The notes: generated from the sequence alone by a model not told the origin. A stretch of DNA of 6,619 nucleotides from an uncultured Kroppenstedtia sp. (GCA_959600065.1 CAUGKZ010000096.1:1-6619), one strand, 5' to 3'; shown: positions 1-6,355, counted from the first letter of the stretch. A program made the numbers and translations.

Positions 1-162
1 TGGTACCGAATTTGCTTCCGAAACCAACGCTCAGCGGGTTCGGCAGCAAAACCAACAGGCTGCTCAATCTGCTCAGGCCGGTCAACAACAGCAGAAGCAG
101 TTTGGTACCGAATTTGCTTCCGAAACCAACGCTCAGCGGGTTCGGCAGCAAAACCAAAAGGC
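1..162 (+). repeat. near-identical 60-base direct repeat inside the spore protein gene
   Basis: Bases 1-60 and 103-162 match at 59 of 60 positions (C at 56 versus A at 158), with a 102-base period equal to 34 codons. Each copy encodes the TEFASET block. The block repeat is normal for the family at the protein level. Near-identity including silent positions points to recent duplication or gene conversion. The first copy touches the window edge, so further copies may lie upstream. Confidence 0.95.
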
Positions 163-193
163 CGAAACCCAGAAACAACAAAACCAAAAATAA
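1..193 (+). CDS. sspE: gamma-type small acid-soluble spore protein (5'-partial)
   Basis: The gene enters from the left edge: base 1 is the last base of a codon, the visible frame runs from base 2, and TAA lies at 191-193. The 63 visible residues are two copies of a GTEFASETNAQRVRQQNQ block joined by a Gln/Ala-rich linker, with a QKQQNQK tail. This is the hallmark of gamma-type SASPs (SspE of Bacillus): Gln/Asn-rich, almost free of hydrophobic residues, with TEFASET blocks that the germination protease GPR cleaves. Gamma SASPs do not bind DNA; they serve as an amino-acid store in the spore core that is degraded on germination. Family knowledge predicts forespore (sigma F/G) expression, but the promoter and start lie outside the window. 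A terminator follows 14 bases after the stop, which suggests a monocistronic gene. Identification is secure; full length is unknown. Confidence 0.93.
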   Translation, partial: GTEFASETNAQRVRQQNQQAAQSAQAGQQQQKQFGTEFASETNAQRVRQQNQKAETQKQQNQK

Positions 194-207
194 TTTCCTG
201 CATAACG

Positions 208-241
208 GATCCCATCCTGTCCAACAGGATGGGATCTTTTT
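208..241 (+). terminator. intrinsic terminator of the spore protein gene
   Basis: A perfect 12-base-pair stem (GATCCCATCCTG at 208-219 with CAGGATGGGATC at 225-236) closes a five-base loop TCCAA and is followed at once by TTTTT (237-241). It lies 14 bases after the stop codon. There is no matching T-run on the other strand, so it should work only for rightward transcription and not for the leftward pbpA transcript. Confidence 0.93.
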
Positions 242-332
242 CATCTCCGCCCCACTTGCAGGACCACGGTGGTGAGGAAACAGCCATCCACATTTTCCCC
301 TGACAGGTTAAGTCCTAAACCACCTCTCGGGA

Positions 333-2309
333 TTAATGTTCCATAAATTCCCTGTGATACAATTCCACCATCTTCTCTGCAATCGGTCCGGCGGCAACCC
401 CTCCGTAACCCCCTTCGGGCACGATCACCGCCACTGCGATCTCAGGATCCTTTGCAGGGGCAAAAGCGATAAAAACGGAATTTTCCACCCGTCCCCGTCC
501 CGGAATATCCTGCTCCGAGGTCCCGGTTTTGGCTGCCACCTGAAACGGAAGTTTTTTGAATAGATGGGGTGCAGTTCCCCCCGGTTGGGTAGCTAGGACC
601 ATCCCTCCCTTCACGGTTTGAAAATGACGGGAAGCGATTTTGCTCCGATTCAGCACTTCCGGTTTGTACTCCTGGATCACTTTACCCTTTGGATTCCGGA
701 TCTCCTCTGTCAGCAAAGGCTTCATCCGTTTTCCATCGTTAGCCAGTGTCGCAGTGTACTGAGCTAGTTGCATGGCTGTATAACGCTGGGCTTGGCCGAA
801 GGAGCCCAAGACCATGGCTCCCAGTCCGGAGAAGTTCTTCGACATGGCCAGGTAATCTTCCGTCCCGTCCTGTTCCCCTTTTAAAGGAACCTCCGTGGGA
901 ACCCCCAGGCCAAACTGATGGGTATAGTCCTGATACCGCTGCACACTCTTCTTCCCATTCTGTTGATACCAACGGTTGGCCGTCCAAGCAAAAAACGTAT
1001 TGGCTGACTTTTGTAAGGCCCGATCCACATCCAATCCCCCATAGTTATGATTTCCCGAATTCCTTACCGGGGGAGTCGCCCGAGCATAATAATAACTTCC
1101 GGGATCTTGAAACTGGGTGTAGGGGTGAATTATCCCTTCATTTAATGCCATCAAAGCCATCATCGGCTTAAATGTAGAACCCGGTGGTAAAGTGGAAAAG
1201 GGATGCCGTTGGGTCTCCTTCTCTGGATCATTCGAACCGCGGGCATCATAGGGGGCTTCCATGATCGTTCCATTACGGATGGTATACATCAGTTTTTTGT
1301 AGTCTTTAGAGGTGACAGATCCGTTCCAAATGTTTGGATCGTAATCGGGATAACTGACCATGGTGCGAATTTTTCCCGTTTTCACTTCCATCGCCACAGC
1401 GTATGCGTTTCGTGCATAGGGCGCGTGCTCACGACCGGCTTGGTTTCTCAGACGCTGGAGATGTTTTTCCACAAAATCCTCTGTCTCCAGTTGCATTTTT
1501 TCATCCAGGGTCAAAACCAAATTGTTCCCCGGCTGGGGTTTCACTTCCTTGATCACTTCCACAGGTTTACCAGTGGAATTGACACGGACCAGTTTATATC
1601 CGTGTTGCCCCCGAATCTGATCTTGGAAACTATACTCAATCCCATCCATCCCCACCTGTTCCCAATCCAGATATCCTCCCTCTTCCGCTGTTCCGGCAGC
1701 TTTTTTATATTTTTCAAGGGATGATTTGGCTCCAGCAAAGGGACGGACATAGCCAATGGTTTGAACTGCAAAGGAATCCTCCCGATACTTGCGGAGCGAT
1801 TCCAGAAATACGTTCATTCCTTTATAGTCGGAGGGATGCTCTGAGAGCCTCACCACTTCTTTCTCGCTCAAACGGTCCTTTATTTTCTTGGGATAATAGG
1901 GAGGTTGCTTGCGGGGGACTGGATTCCCTTTTTTATCTATCCCTACATCCATTTTTTCCAGAACTTCCTTCACTGGAATGTCCAGCAGTTTGGAAAGTTT
2001 CTTCGCAGTGGCTAATTTTTCTTCATTGCTTTCATCGGTTTCCAGGTAAACCGCCGTAAACAGGGATTCATTCCCCACCAAGAGTTTGCCCCTGGTATCA
2101 TAGATCTCGCCACGGGGCGCCACCACGGAAATCTGCTTGAAATTATTTTCCTCCGCCAGTTTGCGGTACTTTTCTCCTCCTCCCAATTGCACCCATGACA
2201 GGCGGAGAATAAGGGCCACAAACAACAAAAAGACGATCAGCCACAAAATGTGCAAACGCTGAAAGGTAAGTTCCCCATCTCTGACATTCCGTTTCCCGGG
2301 TTTGATCAT
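333..2309 (-). CDS. pbpA: class B penicillin-binding protein 2 (peptidoglycan D,D-transpeptidase, PbpA/MrdA type)
   Basis: A 658-residue membrane-anchored transpeptidase that cross-links peptidoglycan stem peptides outside the membrane, in the family that works with RodA in wall elongation or spore outgrowth. Residues 1-18 are a basic cytoplasmic tail and about 19-40 form one membrane segment. Residues about 58-250 are the class B dimerisation region, with PRGEIYDTRGK at 65-75. About 300-655 is the penicillin-binding domain: the STFK box with nucleophile Ser378 and Lys381, the SAN box at 435-437 and KTG at 594-596. There are no PASTA repeats, which argues against SpoVD or a PASTA-type division PBP. 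Length and N-terminus resemble Bacillus PbpA; PbpH or a sporulation-specific paralogue is possible. The ATG at 2309 is preceded by GGAAAGG (2324-2330 on the complement), a rather distant ribosome site. It is divergent from aprX across 598 bases and convergent with sspE. No terminator is obvious after its TAA. Confidence 0.93.
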   Translation of the reverse strand: MIKPGKRNVRDGELTFQRLHILWLIVFLLFVALILRLSWVQLGGGEKYRKLAEENNFKQISVVAPRGEIYDTRGKLLVGNESLFTAVYLETDESNEEKLATAKKLSKLLDIPVKEVLEKMDVGIDKKGNPVPRKQPPYYPKKIKDRLSEKEVVRLSEHPSDYKGMNVFLESLRKYREDSFAVQTIGYVRPFAGAKSSLEKYKKAAGTAEEGGYLDWEQVGMDGIEYSFQDQIRGQHGYKLVRVNSTGKPVEVIKEVKPQPGNNLVLTLDEKMQLETEDFVEKHLQRLRNQAGREHAPYARNAYAVAMEVKTGKIRTMVSYPDYDPNIWNGSVTSKDYKKLMYTIRNGTIMEAPYDARGSNDPEKETQRHPFSTLPPGSTFKPMMALMALNEGIIHPYTQFQDPGSYYYARATPPVRNSGNHNYGGLDVDRALQKSANTFFAWTANRWYQQNGKKSVQRYQDYTHQFGLGVPTEVPLKGEQDGTEDYLAMSKNFSGLGAMVLGSFGQAQRYTAMQLAQYTATLANDGKRMKPLLTEEIRNPKGKVIQEYKPEVLNRSKIASRHFQTVKGGMVLATQPGGTAPHLFKKLPFQVAAKTGTSEQDIPGRGRVENSVFIAFAPAKDPEIAVAVIVPEGGYGGVAAGPIAEKMVELYHREFMEH

Positions 2310-2412
2310 TGACTTTATTCCAACCTTTCCACCCGAACCCTATAAGTGATTGCTCCTCACTTCTCCAGACAGCGGAATGGTTTTCTGCGGTGGTGTCCTA
2401 CAGGTTCACCTC

Positions 2413-2624
2413 AAGGCACTCCGCAAATTTCTCCACCCTCCCTGCTTTCCATTCCAAGCACAATTCCGGTTCATCCTTTAAGATACCAAAAACTTGTCAT
2501 GCTTGCGAGAGGGTGACGAATCCACTGTGAAAAAGTCGTCATACCTACAGGACACAAGTCGTGTTAGGGTCTCTTCACTCCCTCACGCTACGCAGGGAGG
2601 GTGGGGTTTCCCATGGAGTGCCTT
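2413..2624. repeat. 33-base inverted repeat pair with conserved ends and variable centre
   Basis: AAGGCACTCC (2413-2422), ten unmatched bases, then CCACCCTCCCTGC (2433-2445) recurs in inverse orientation at 2592-2624, again with exactly ten bases between the matching blocks. That gives 23 identical positions in two blocks at the same spacing. The outer ends span 212 bases, about the size of a small non-autonomous element, but I cannot find a clear target-site duplication. It may instead be two copies of a dispersed repeat or a conserved stem with a variable loop. Confidence 0.6.
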
Positions 2625-2680
2625 GGGCTCGCAAGAACAACAGAACGAAATTGTGTAGAAAATCACAGAAAGGAAAGGAC

Positions 2681-2733
2681 GTGAGGAGGTGGAGAGCCTT
2701 TGCGCTCTTTGCAAGAGACCGGAGCCGCCTCAC
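2681..2733. other. possible structured segment with alternative hairpins
   Basis: GTGAGG (2681-2686) pairs with CCTCAC (2728-2733), continued by GGT (2688-2690) with GCC (2724-2726) after one mismatch. Inside, GCTCT (2704-2708) can pair with AGAGC (2693-2697), while the overlapping CTCTT (2705-2709) can pair with AAGAG (2713-2717). The two inner hairpins exclude each other. There is no U-run or recognised riboswitch core, so an RNA role is only a suggestion. Confidence 0.25.
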
Positions 2734-2822
2734 CACCCTGTTCCCACCCGCTGAAAAACAAGAGCAATGTCGTCTGAAAGGGCACTAGAAACATTGTGAA
2801 AAAACCGTGAAGAAATGGTATT

Positions 2823-2844
2823 CATCGCTTAGGCCATAGCGGTG
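2823..2844. promoter_or_regulatory. 22-base near-palindrome upstream of aprX
   Basis: CATCGCT (2823-2829) and AGCGGTG (2838-2844) form a dyad of seven pairs, one of them a wobble pair, centred on GGCC. It lies nine bases before the second dyad at 2854-2894 and has no T-run, so it is not an intrinsic terminator. It could be a protein-binding site for the aprX promoter, but the regulator is unknown. Confidence 0.35.
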
Positions 2845-2853
2845 ACCCCTGAA

Positions 2854-2894
2854 TTCTATGAAACATATTTTACTATAAACATGATTTCATAGAA
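2854..2894 (+). promoter_or_regulatory. aprX promoter/operator candidate: perfect 10-base inverted repeat
   Basis: TTCTATGAAA (2854-2863) and TTTCATAGAA (2885-2894) are exact reverse complements separated by 21 AT-rich bases, with CAT (2864-2866) and ATG (2881-2883) extending the symmetry past a one-base offset. Each half contains a small palindrome, TTC-NNN-GAA. The half-site centres are 32 bases apart, close to three helical turns. The spacer holds -10-like sequences (TACTAT 2871-2876, TATAAA 2874-2879), and GTGACC at 2842-2847 is a weak -35 candidate. No promoter fits a consensus well. The right half ends next to the ribosome site AGAGAGG (2894-2900), so a repressor or an mRNA hairpin could act here. 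Confidence 0.45.
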
Positions 2895-2907
2895 GAGAGG
2901 TTGAGCC

Positions 2908-4203
2908 ATGGCCCAATCCCCTTATCATTGGATTAGGGAATACGGACGTCGGATGGACTCCAGTCTCAGAAGTTTACTGATCCAACGCCTGCAATTGCTT
3001 CGATATGTACCCTGCATCTTCCATCGAACCACACAGTCCCTGATCCATCGTTTGTCACGAGTACCTGTTTTGGTCCAGCTTGAGCAAAATCTTCAGCCGG
3101 ATAGCCTTCTGGGAAATACCTTATTTGCGATGCAATCCCCCCGAAATTACTTCAGCAGTATTCACACTATTCGTATGAATATCACCTTATCCCAACTAAA
3201 AAAAATGATTTCGCTCCCCGAGGTAAAGCGGATTTACCTCGACCGCAAGATTTATGCCCTATTGGATACGGTGGTTCCCGCTGTGGGCGCCCCTTTGGCA
3301 TGGTCGATGGGAAACCAGGGAGAAGGGGCCACCATCGCTATCATTGACACTGGCATCCATCCCCACCCCGATCTGGTCCATCCGCAGTCCCGTATCCTCG
3401 CTTTCAAAGATTATGTCAAAGGGAAGACCAAACCCTATGATGACAACGGACATGGGACCCATTGCGCCGGAGATGCCGCCGGCAACGGCCACTCCTCCGG
3501 CGGAAAATATAAAGGCCCCGCTCCAGGGGCAAACCTGGTCGGGGTAAAAGTTCTCAATAAAATGGGGTCTGGAAATCTCTCGGATGTGATCGGCGGCATT
3601 GAATGGTGCATCACCCATCGGGCTCAATACAATATCCGAGTTCTCTCCCTCTCCCTGGGCAGCCGGACACAAACCTCCTACCGAGACGACCCTGTCGCCC
3701 AAGCCGCCGAGCAAGCTTGGAAACAAGGAATCACCGTGGTCGCAGCTGCGGGAAACGACGGCCCCGACCCTGGGACTATTTCAAGCCCAGGCATCCACCC
3801 CCATGTGATCACAGTAGGGGCCTCCAATGATAATGGAACCCCCACCCTCTCTGATGATGATGTCACCCCTTTTTCCAGCCGTGGTCCCACGATCGACCAT
3901 ATCGCCAAACCGGATGTGCTAGCCCCTGGTGCTGGGATCACTTCTCTGCGTGCTCCCCGTTCCTTTATCGACAAGACCGCTCCCGACAGCCGGGATGGCC
4001 GGTATTATATCTCCCTTTCCGGCACCTCGATGGCTACCCCGATCGTTGCTGGCTTGGTGGCTGTACTGTTGACCCGTAATCCAAAATGGACACCGGATCA
4101 AGTGAAAAAAGAATTGCTTCAATCAGCCAAAAGCTTGGGGTTACCATCTGACGTACAGGGGAAAGGGGTCGTTCAAATCCATCCTCGCTGGTTTAAGGGA
4201 TAA
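2908..4203 (+). CDS. aprX: AprX-like intracellular subtilisin-family serine protease
   Basis: A 431-residue peptidase of family S8. The triad is complete: Asp147 in AIIDTG, His182 in NGHGTHCAG and Ser374 in SGTSMATP, with the oxyanion Asn283 in AAAGND. The DDNGHGTHCAGD, KGPAPGANLVGVKVLNKMGS, DDDVTPFSSRGP and KPDVLAPG stretches, the roughly 430-residue length and an N-terminal region with PC(I/F)xH all resemble Bacillus AprX. No signal peptide is visible: the N-terminus is charged without a hydrophobic core, so the enzyme should be cytoplasmic. Residues 1-120 form the AprX-type N-terminal extension, probably a propeptide-like domain. The ATG at 2908 sits seven bases after AGAGAGG. The gene is divergent from pbpA, and its stop at 4201-4203 lies inside the 3' end of the opposing subtilase. 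In Bacillus, AprX is a stationary-phase enzyme with no firmly known substrate. Confidence 0.93.
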   Translation: MAQSPYHWIREYGRRMDSSLRSLLIQRLQLLRYVPCIFHRTTQSLIHRLSRVPVLVQLEQNLQPDSLLGNTLFAMQSPRNYFSSIHTIRMNITLSQLKKMISLPEVKRIYLDRKIYALLDTVVPAVGAPLAWSMGNQGEGATIAIIDTGIHPHPDLVHPQSRILAFKDYVKGKTKPYDDNGHGTHCAGDAAGNGHSSGGKYKGPAPGANLVGVKVLNKMGSGNLSDVIGGIEWCITHRAQYNIRVLSLSLGSRTQTSYRDDPVAQAAEQAWKQGITVVAAAGNDGPDPGTISSPGIHPHVITVGASNDNGTPTLSDDDVTPFSSRGPTIDHIAKPDVLAPGAGITSLRAPRSFIDKTAPDSRDGRYYISLSGTSMATPIVAGLVAVLLTRNPKWTPDQVKKELLQSAKSLGLPSDVQGKGVVQIHPRWFKG

Positions 4204-5338
4204 AGCGCCCCATATGACGGGCAAGCAGCTGCACCGACTGAAAAGAACTCACTTTTCCATAGCTCCGATTTTCCTGAATAGGTATCGTGGACTCCACCAT
4301 GAGCCGCCGGATCAGATCCGGCTTGAGATCCGACCGCAAATAAAGGAGAAGGGCCACCGTCCCGCTAACATGGGGCACGGCCATCGATGTTCCGCTCATC
4401 TCCCGGGTGGTTCCATTCAACCAGGCGGATCTGATTTGGTCTCCGGGAGCGGCCAGATCTACCCCGTCTCCCACATTGCTGAAGGGGGCCAACCGTCCAT
4501 CGTTTGAAACGGCTGTAACTCCAATCGTTTCATCAAATCGGGCTGGATAGTCCACATTGCCGGAATTTCCCTGATTTCCCGCCGCCGCCACCATTGTAAT
4601 ACCTTGTCGATGAGCGGTTCGGATGGCTTCAAGAAGTGTGTCGCTCACTTTGGGCATTCCGAAACTCATATTGACTACGTCCATCCGGTTCTCGATGCAC
4701 CAGTTAATAGCACTCAGCAAATCGGATAGGTTGGCACTCCCTTTACGATTAAAAGCCTTGACCCCGTAGATGTGAACCCGCGGAGCCACTCCCATCACAT
4801 TTAAATCAGTAGCCCGACCGGCGATGGTAGCCGCCACATGAGTCCCATGGCCATTATAATCATAGGGAGTGAACATCGGAGAGAGGATGTTGACACCTCC
4901 GCTGTAGTTCTTCTGAACAGCCGGATGATCATTGGCGACTCCCGTATCGATCACCGCCACCTTAACTCCTCTTCCCTTAGTATAGGGCCAAACTCGGGTA
5001 GCCTCAACATCCTGAATCCCCCAGGGAAGACCCTCTGCTGCCCCCTCGGTGATTTCCCCTGCGATCGGATCGGTGATCGTCACCTGAGAATCATACTCCC
5101 AATGGACCACATCCGGATGTCCTTCCAAACTGTATAGACCTTCTTTTCTTACAAATTCACCCACAATAACTCCCAGATGGGGCAAAACCCGCACAGGCCG
5201 TCCTCCGCATCGATTGATCTCACGGATGCAATTCTTGGGATTGCTGTAATCCTTTAAATACAAAATTTTGCGAACGTAATTCATACTCCGATTCACCCAT
5301 GGCAGAGGTCCTTGAAACCATTCCGGCCTAGTAGACAT
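4193..5338 (-). CDS. S8 family subtilase without signal peptide, with I9-like N-terminal domain
   Basis: A 381-residue subtilisin-like serine endopeptidase. The complete triad is Asp131 (AVIDTG), His164 (YNGHGTHVAATIAG) and Ser318 (SGTSMAVPH), with the oxyanion Asn255 in AAAGNQGN. Residues about 20-88 look like an I9-type propeptide that would act as folding chaperone and inhibitor; the catalytic domain is about 105-350. There is no signal peptide or membrane segment, so it is probably intracellular or released by lysis. I chose the ATG at 5338 because AAGGAG lies 11 bases before it; the frame stays open to 5407, but the extension would contain that ribosome site. The catalytic domain mixes thermitase-like and AprX-like features: GVKAFNRKGSANLSD and WCI parallel the same positions in neighbouring AprX. 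It ends tail-to-tail with aprX with an 11-base overlap and is divergent from the next gene across 80 bases. Confidence 0.9.
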   Translation of the reverse strand: MSTRPEWFQGPLPWVNRSMNYVRKILYLKDYSNPKNCIREINRCGGRPVRVLPHLGVIVGEFVRKEGLYSLEGHPDVVHWEYDSQVTITDPIAGEITEGAAEGLPWGIQDVEATRVWPYTKGRGVKVAVIDTGVANDHPAVQKNYSGGVNILSPMFTPYDYNGHGTHVAATIAGRATDLNVMGVAPRVHIYGVKAFNRKGSANLSDLLSAINWCIENRMDVVNMSFGMPKVSDTLLEAIRTAHRQGITMVAAAGNQGNSGNVDYPARFDETIGVTAVSNDGRLAPFSNVGDGVDLAAPGDQIRSAWLNGTTREMSGTSMAVPHVSGTVALLLYLRSDLKPDLIRRLMVESTIPIQENRSYGKVSSFQSVQLLARHMGRFIP

Positions 5339-5418
5339 GATTGTCCCAACTCCTTCTCTCACTGACCGACCCCGGCCTGAATATATTGAGCAAGACTTCA
5401 ACCCCAAGGAGCGAGTTC
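5339..5418. promoter_or_regulatory. 80-base divergent promoter region
   Basis: Both the leftward subtilase (start 5338) and the rightward 174-residue gene (start 5419) must be started from here unless promoters lie inside the genes. The only AT-rich stretch is GAATATATT (5380s). Rightward, TGAATA resembles a forespore sigma -35 box but lacks a -10 at the right distance; leftward, TTGAAG lies too close to TATATT. The leftward ribosome site AAGGAG and the rightward one at 5406-5411 are clear; the promoters are not. Confidence 0.4.
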
Positions 5419-5943
5419 ATGATGAAATCACCCAGGGATAATCACCAAGGAAACAAGAGAAAATCCGCCCGTCCCTCTCCGTTGTCCCCTTCTGTCCAAT
5501 CCCGACAGATCCAAGAGATCCGCCACCTTTCCCAAGAGATCACCGCCGCCACTTCCAAGATTGAAAGATGGATGGAGACGATGATGCGACTGAGCCATGC
5601 CATGGAAGACAAGAAAGGCTTGCAGGAGTTGATTGAGACCCTCTCCAAAATAAAGTCAAAAGTCGATTCCAAATCTAACGACTCCACCGAGGAAAGAAAA
5701 GGTAACGATCCTGATAGAAGTGCAACGCCCCATTCCAACAGCGAAGGAAAAACGAGTTCAAAATCATCCAAAACCTCTGGCGGAGAGAAAGAAGGGGAGG
5801 CTGCTGACGGACATAAGCCCTTTTCTCAGGACGGCGACAGCCTTTACGATCTGATCAATGCACCGGGGATGACCAAAATCGTGGATAATGTGATGAAGGT
5901 CAGGCAGACACGACAACAGAACCGAAAAAGAAACCAGAACTGA
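5419..5943 (+). CDS. hypothetical charged protein with a helical segment and DLIN C-terminal motif
   Basis: I do not recognise this 174-residue protein. The start ATG at 5419 is seven bases after AAGGAG (5406-5411); the open frame extends upstream to a TTG at 5341, but nothing supports that start. Residues 1-30 are basic and rich in Ser/Pro. About 28-85 is a likely amphipathic or coiled-coil helix (QSRQIQEIRHLSQEITAATS onward). About 86-135 is low-complexity Ser/Lys/Glu/Gly, probably disordered. Residues 141-160 hold a more conserved-looking SLYDLINAPG-MTKIVDNVMK segment, followed by a basic Gln/Arg/Asn-rich tail. There is no signal peptide, membrane segment or cysteine. The layout suggests a cytoplasmic or spore-associated adaptor, which is only inference. 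It is divergent from a subtilase and convergent with the 122-residue gene. Confidence 0.78.
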   Translation: MMKSPRDNHQGNKRKSARPSPLSPSVQSRQIQEIRHLSQEITAATSKIERWMETMMRLSHAMEDKKGLQELIETLSKIKSKVDSKSNDSTEERKGNDPDRSATPHSNSEGKTSSKSSKTSGGEKEGEAADGHKPFSQDGDSLYDLINAPGMTKIVDNVMKVRQTRQQNRKRNQN

Positions 5944-5951
5944 GTGCTTTA

Positions 5952-5979
5952 AACCGGGCTGCTCTTCGGCGGCCCGGTT
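5952..5979. terminator. hairpin in the convergent spacer, probable bidirectional terminator
   Basis: AACCGGGC (5952-5959) pairs perfectly with GCCCGGTT (5972-5979), and TGC/GCG adds three more pairs including one wobble, leaving the loop TCTTCG. It occupies almost all of the 36 bases between the stops at 5943 and 5980. Rightward the stem is followed only by CTATCG, and leftward by TTAAAGC counted after the stem. The U-tracts are therefore weak, but position and GC-rich stem fit a shared terminator. Confidence 0.65.
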
Positions 5980-6348
5980 CTATCGTGGAGGCCTTTTCTT
6001 TTTTCCTTTTTCCCGCTCTTTTTTCACCGGCGCTGTCTTTAATCCTTGGCTAATCCTGCGTGCCTGTTCTTCTGAGATCCATTCCCGGCCGACCAGTCCA
6101 TTTAATGCTTGGTCCGGGCGCCCTGCAGACCTAACCATATCCATCAGTTCTTTCATCTCCTGGTTTCCCAAAGGAACACCGGTCAATCGGCGGATATATT
6201 CAAAAAATCCATCCAACCCTTGCCGGTGATAATTTTTTTTCGCATCTTCCAAAATCCCATCCAGCATCTTGTCATTTACCACACGATATCCAACCAAACC
6301 GTTGATCAAGTCAGCGAAATCCTTCTTTGACGGACCCGTGTTTGTCAA
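5980..6348 (-). CDS. hypothetical 122-residue protein with TTG start and repeated NGLVG motif
   Basis: I do not recognise the family. An ATG at 6396 opens the same frame, but the ribosome site GAGGAGGTG (6356-6364 on the complement) points to the TTG at 6348, seven bases further on. The ATG-started version would place that site inside the coding region. The protein is mostly helical by composition: DLINGLVGYRVVNDKM at 13-28, a middle helix region with YIRRLTGVPLGNQEMKELMD at 51-70, ALNGLVGREWISEEQARRIS at 81-100, and a very basic tail KKEREKGKKKRPPR at 109-122. The two NGLVG segments look like an internal repeat of a small helical unit. There is no signal peptide or membrane segment. The basic tail could bind nucleic acid, which is inference. 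Upstream, TATGAT (6399-6404 on the complement) is a possible -10 without a good -35. Confidence 0.75.
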   Translation of the reverse strand: MTNTGPSKKDFADLINGLVGYRVVNDKMLDGILEDAKKNYHRQGLDGFFEYIRRLTGVPLGNQEMKELMDMVRSAGRPDQALNGLVGREWISEEQARRISQGLKTAPVKKEREKGKKKRPPR

Positions 6349-6355
6349 AGATCCG

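Larger units (their letters stand above)
2310..2907. other. 598-base intergenic region between divergent pbpA and aprX
   Basis: I find no supported protein gene here. It must hold the leftward pbpA promoter and the rightward aprX promoter. From left to right it contains a 33-base imperfect inverted repeat pair (2413-2445 and 2592-2624), a short hairpin CTCCCT/AGGGAG (2578-2583 and 2594-2599), a fold-prone segment (2681-2733), a 22-base near-palindrome (2823-2844) and a perfect 10-base inverted repeat (2854-2894) just before aprX. No clear sigma A promoter for pbpA could be assigned. Its length is unusual here, since the other complete intergenic gaps are 36, 80 and 139 bases. Confidence 0.7.

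Noticed and set aside
2309..2530. Rightward 73-codon open frame after the pbpA start
   Set aside because: It has no ribosome site or recognisable motifs, and it covers the expected pbpA promoter region.
2530..2760. Possible T-box leader read leftward (AACAGGGTGGT followed by GAGGCGG)
   Set aside because: The essential ACCGCG part of the T-box is missing, no Stem I or terminator was found, and pbpA is not a usual T-box target.
2561..2788. Rightward 75-codon open frame beginning GTG TTA GGG in the long spacer
   Set aside because: It has no ribosome site, is Arg-rich with no domain I recognise, and overlaps the repeat and hairpin structures. It is more likely repeat sequence than a gene.
2523..2810. 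Similar 19-base segments CA(C/T)TGTGAAAAA at 2523-2541 and 2792-2810
   Set aside because: Only 15 of 19 bases match and an A-run gives much of the similarity, so it is too weak to call flanking repeats of an element.
3254..4122. Several open frames of 67-155 codons antisense to or out of frame with aprX
   Set aside because: They are shadows of the strongly supported subtilase frame and have no start signals or motifs of their own.
4240..4257. Hairpin GAAAAG/CTTTTC just inside the end of the leftward subtilase
   Set aside because: It lies in coding sequence, is AT-rich with six pairs and has no T-run, so it is not a credible terminator for aprX.
5339..5407. Upstream extension of the leftward subtilase to 5407
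   Set aside because: The extension contains the ribosome site for the ATG at 5338 and adds no signal peptide or conserved sequence.
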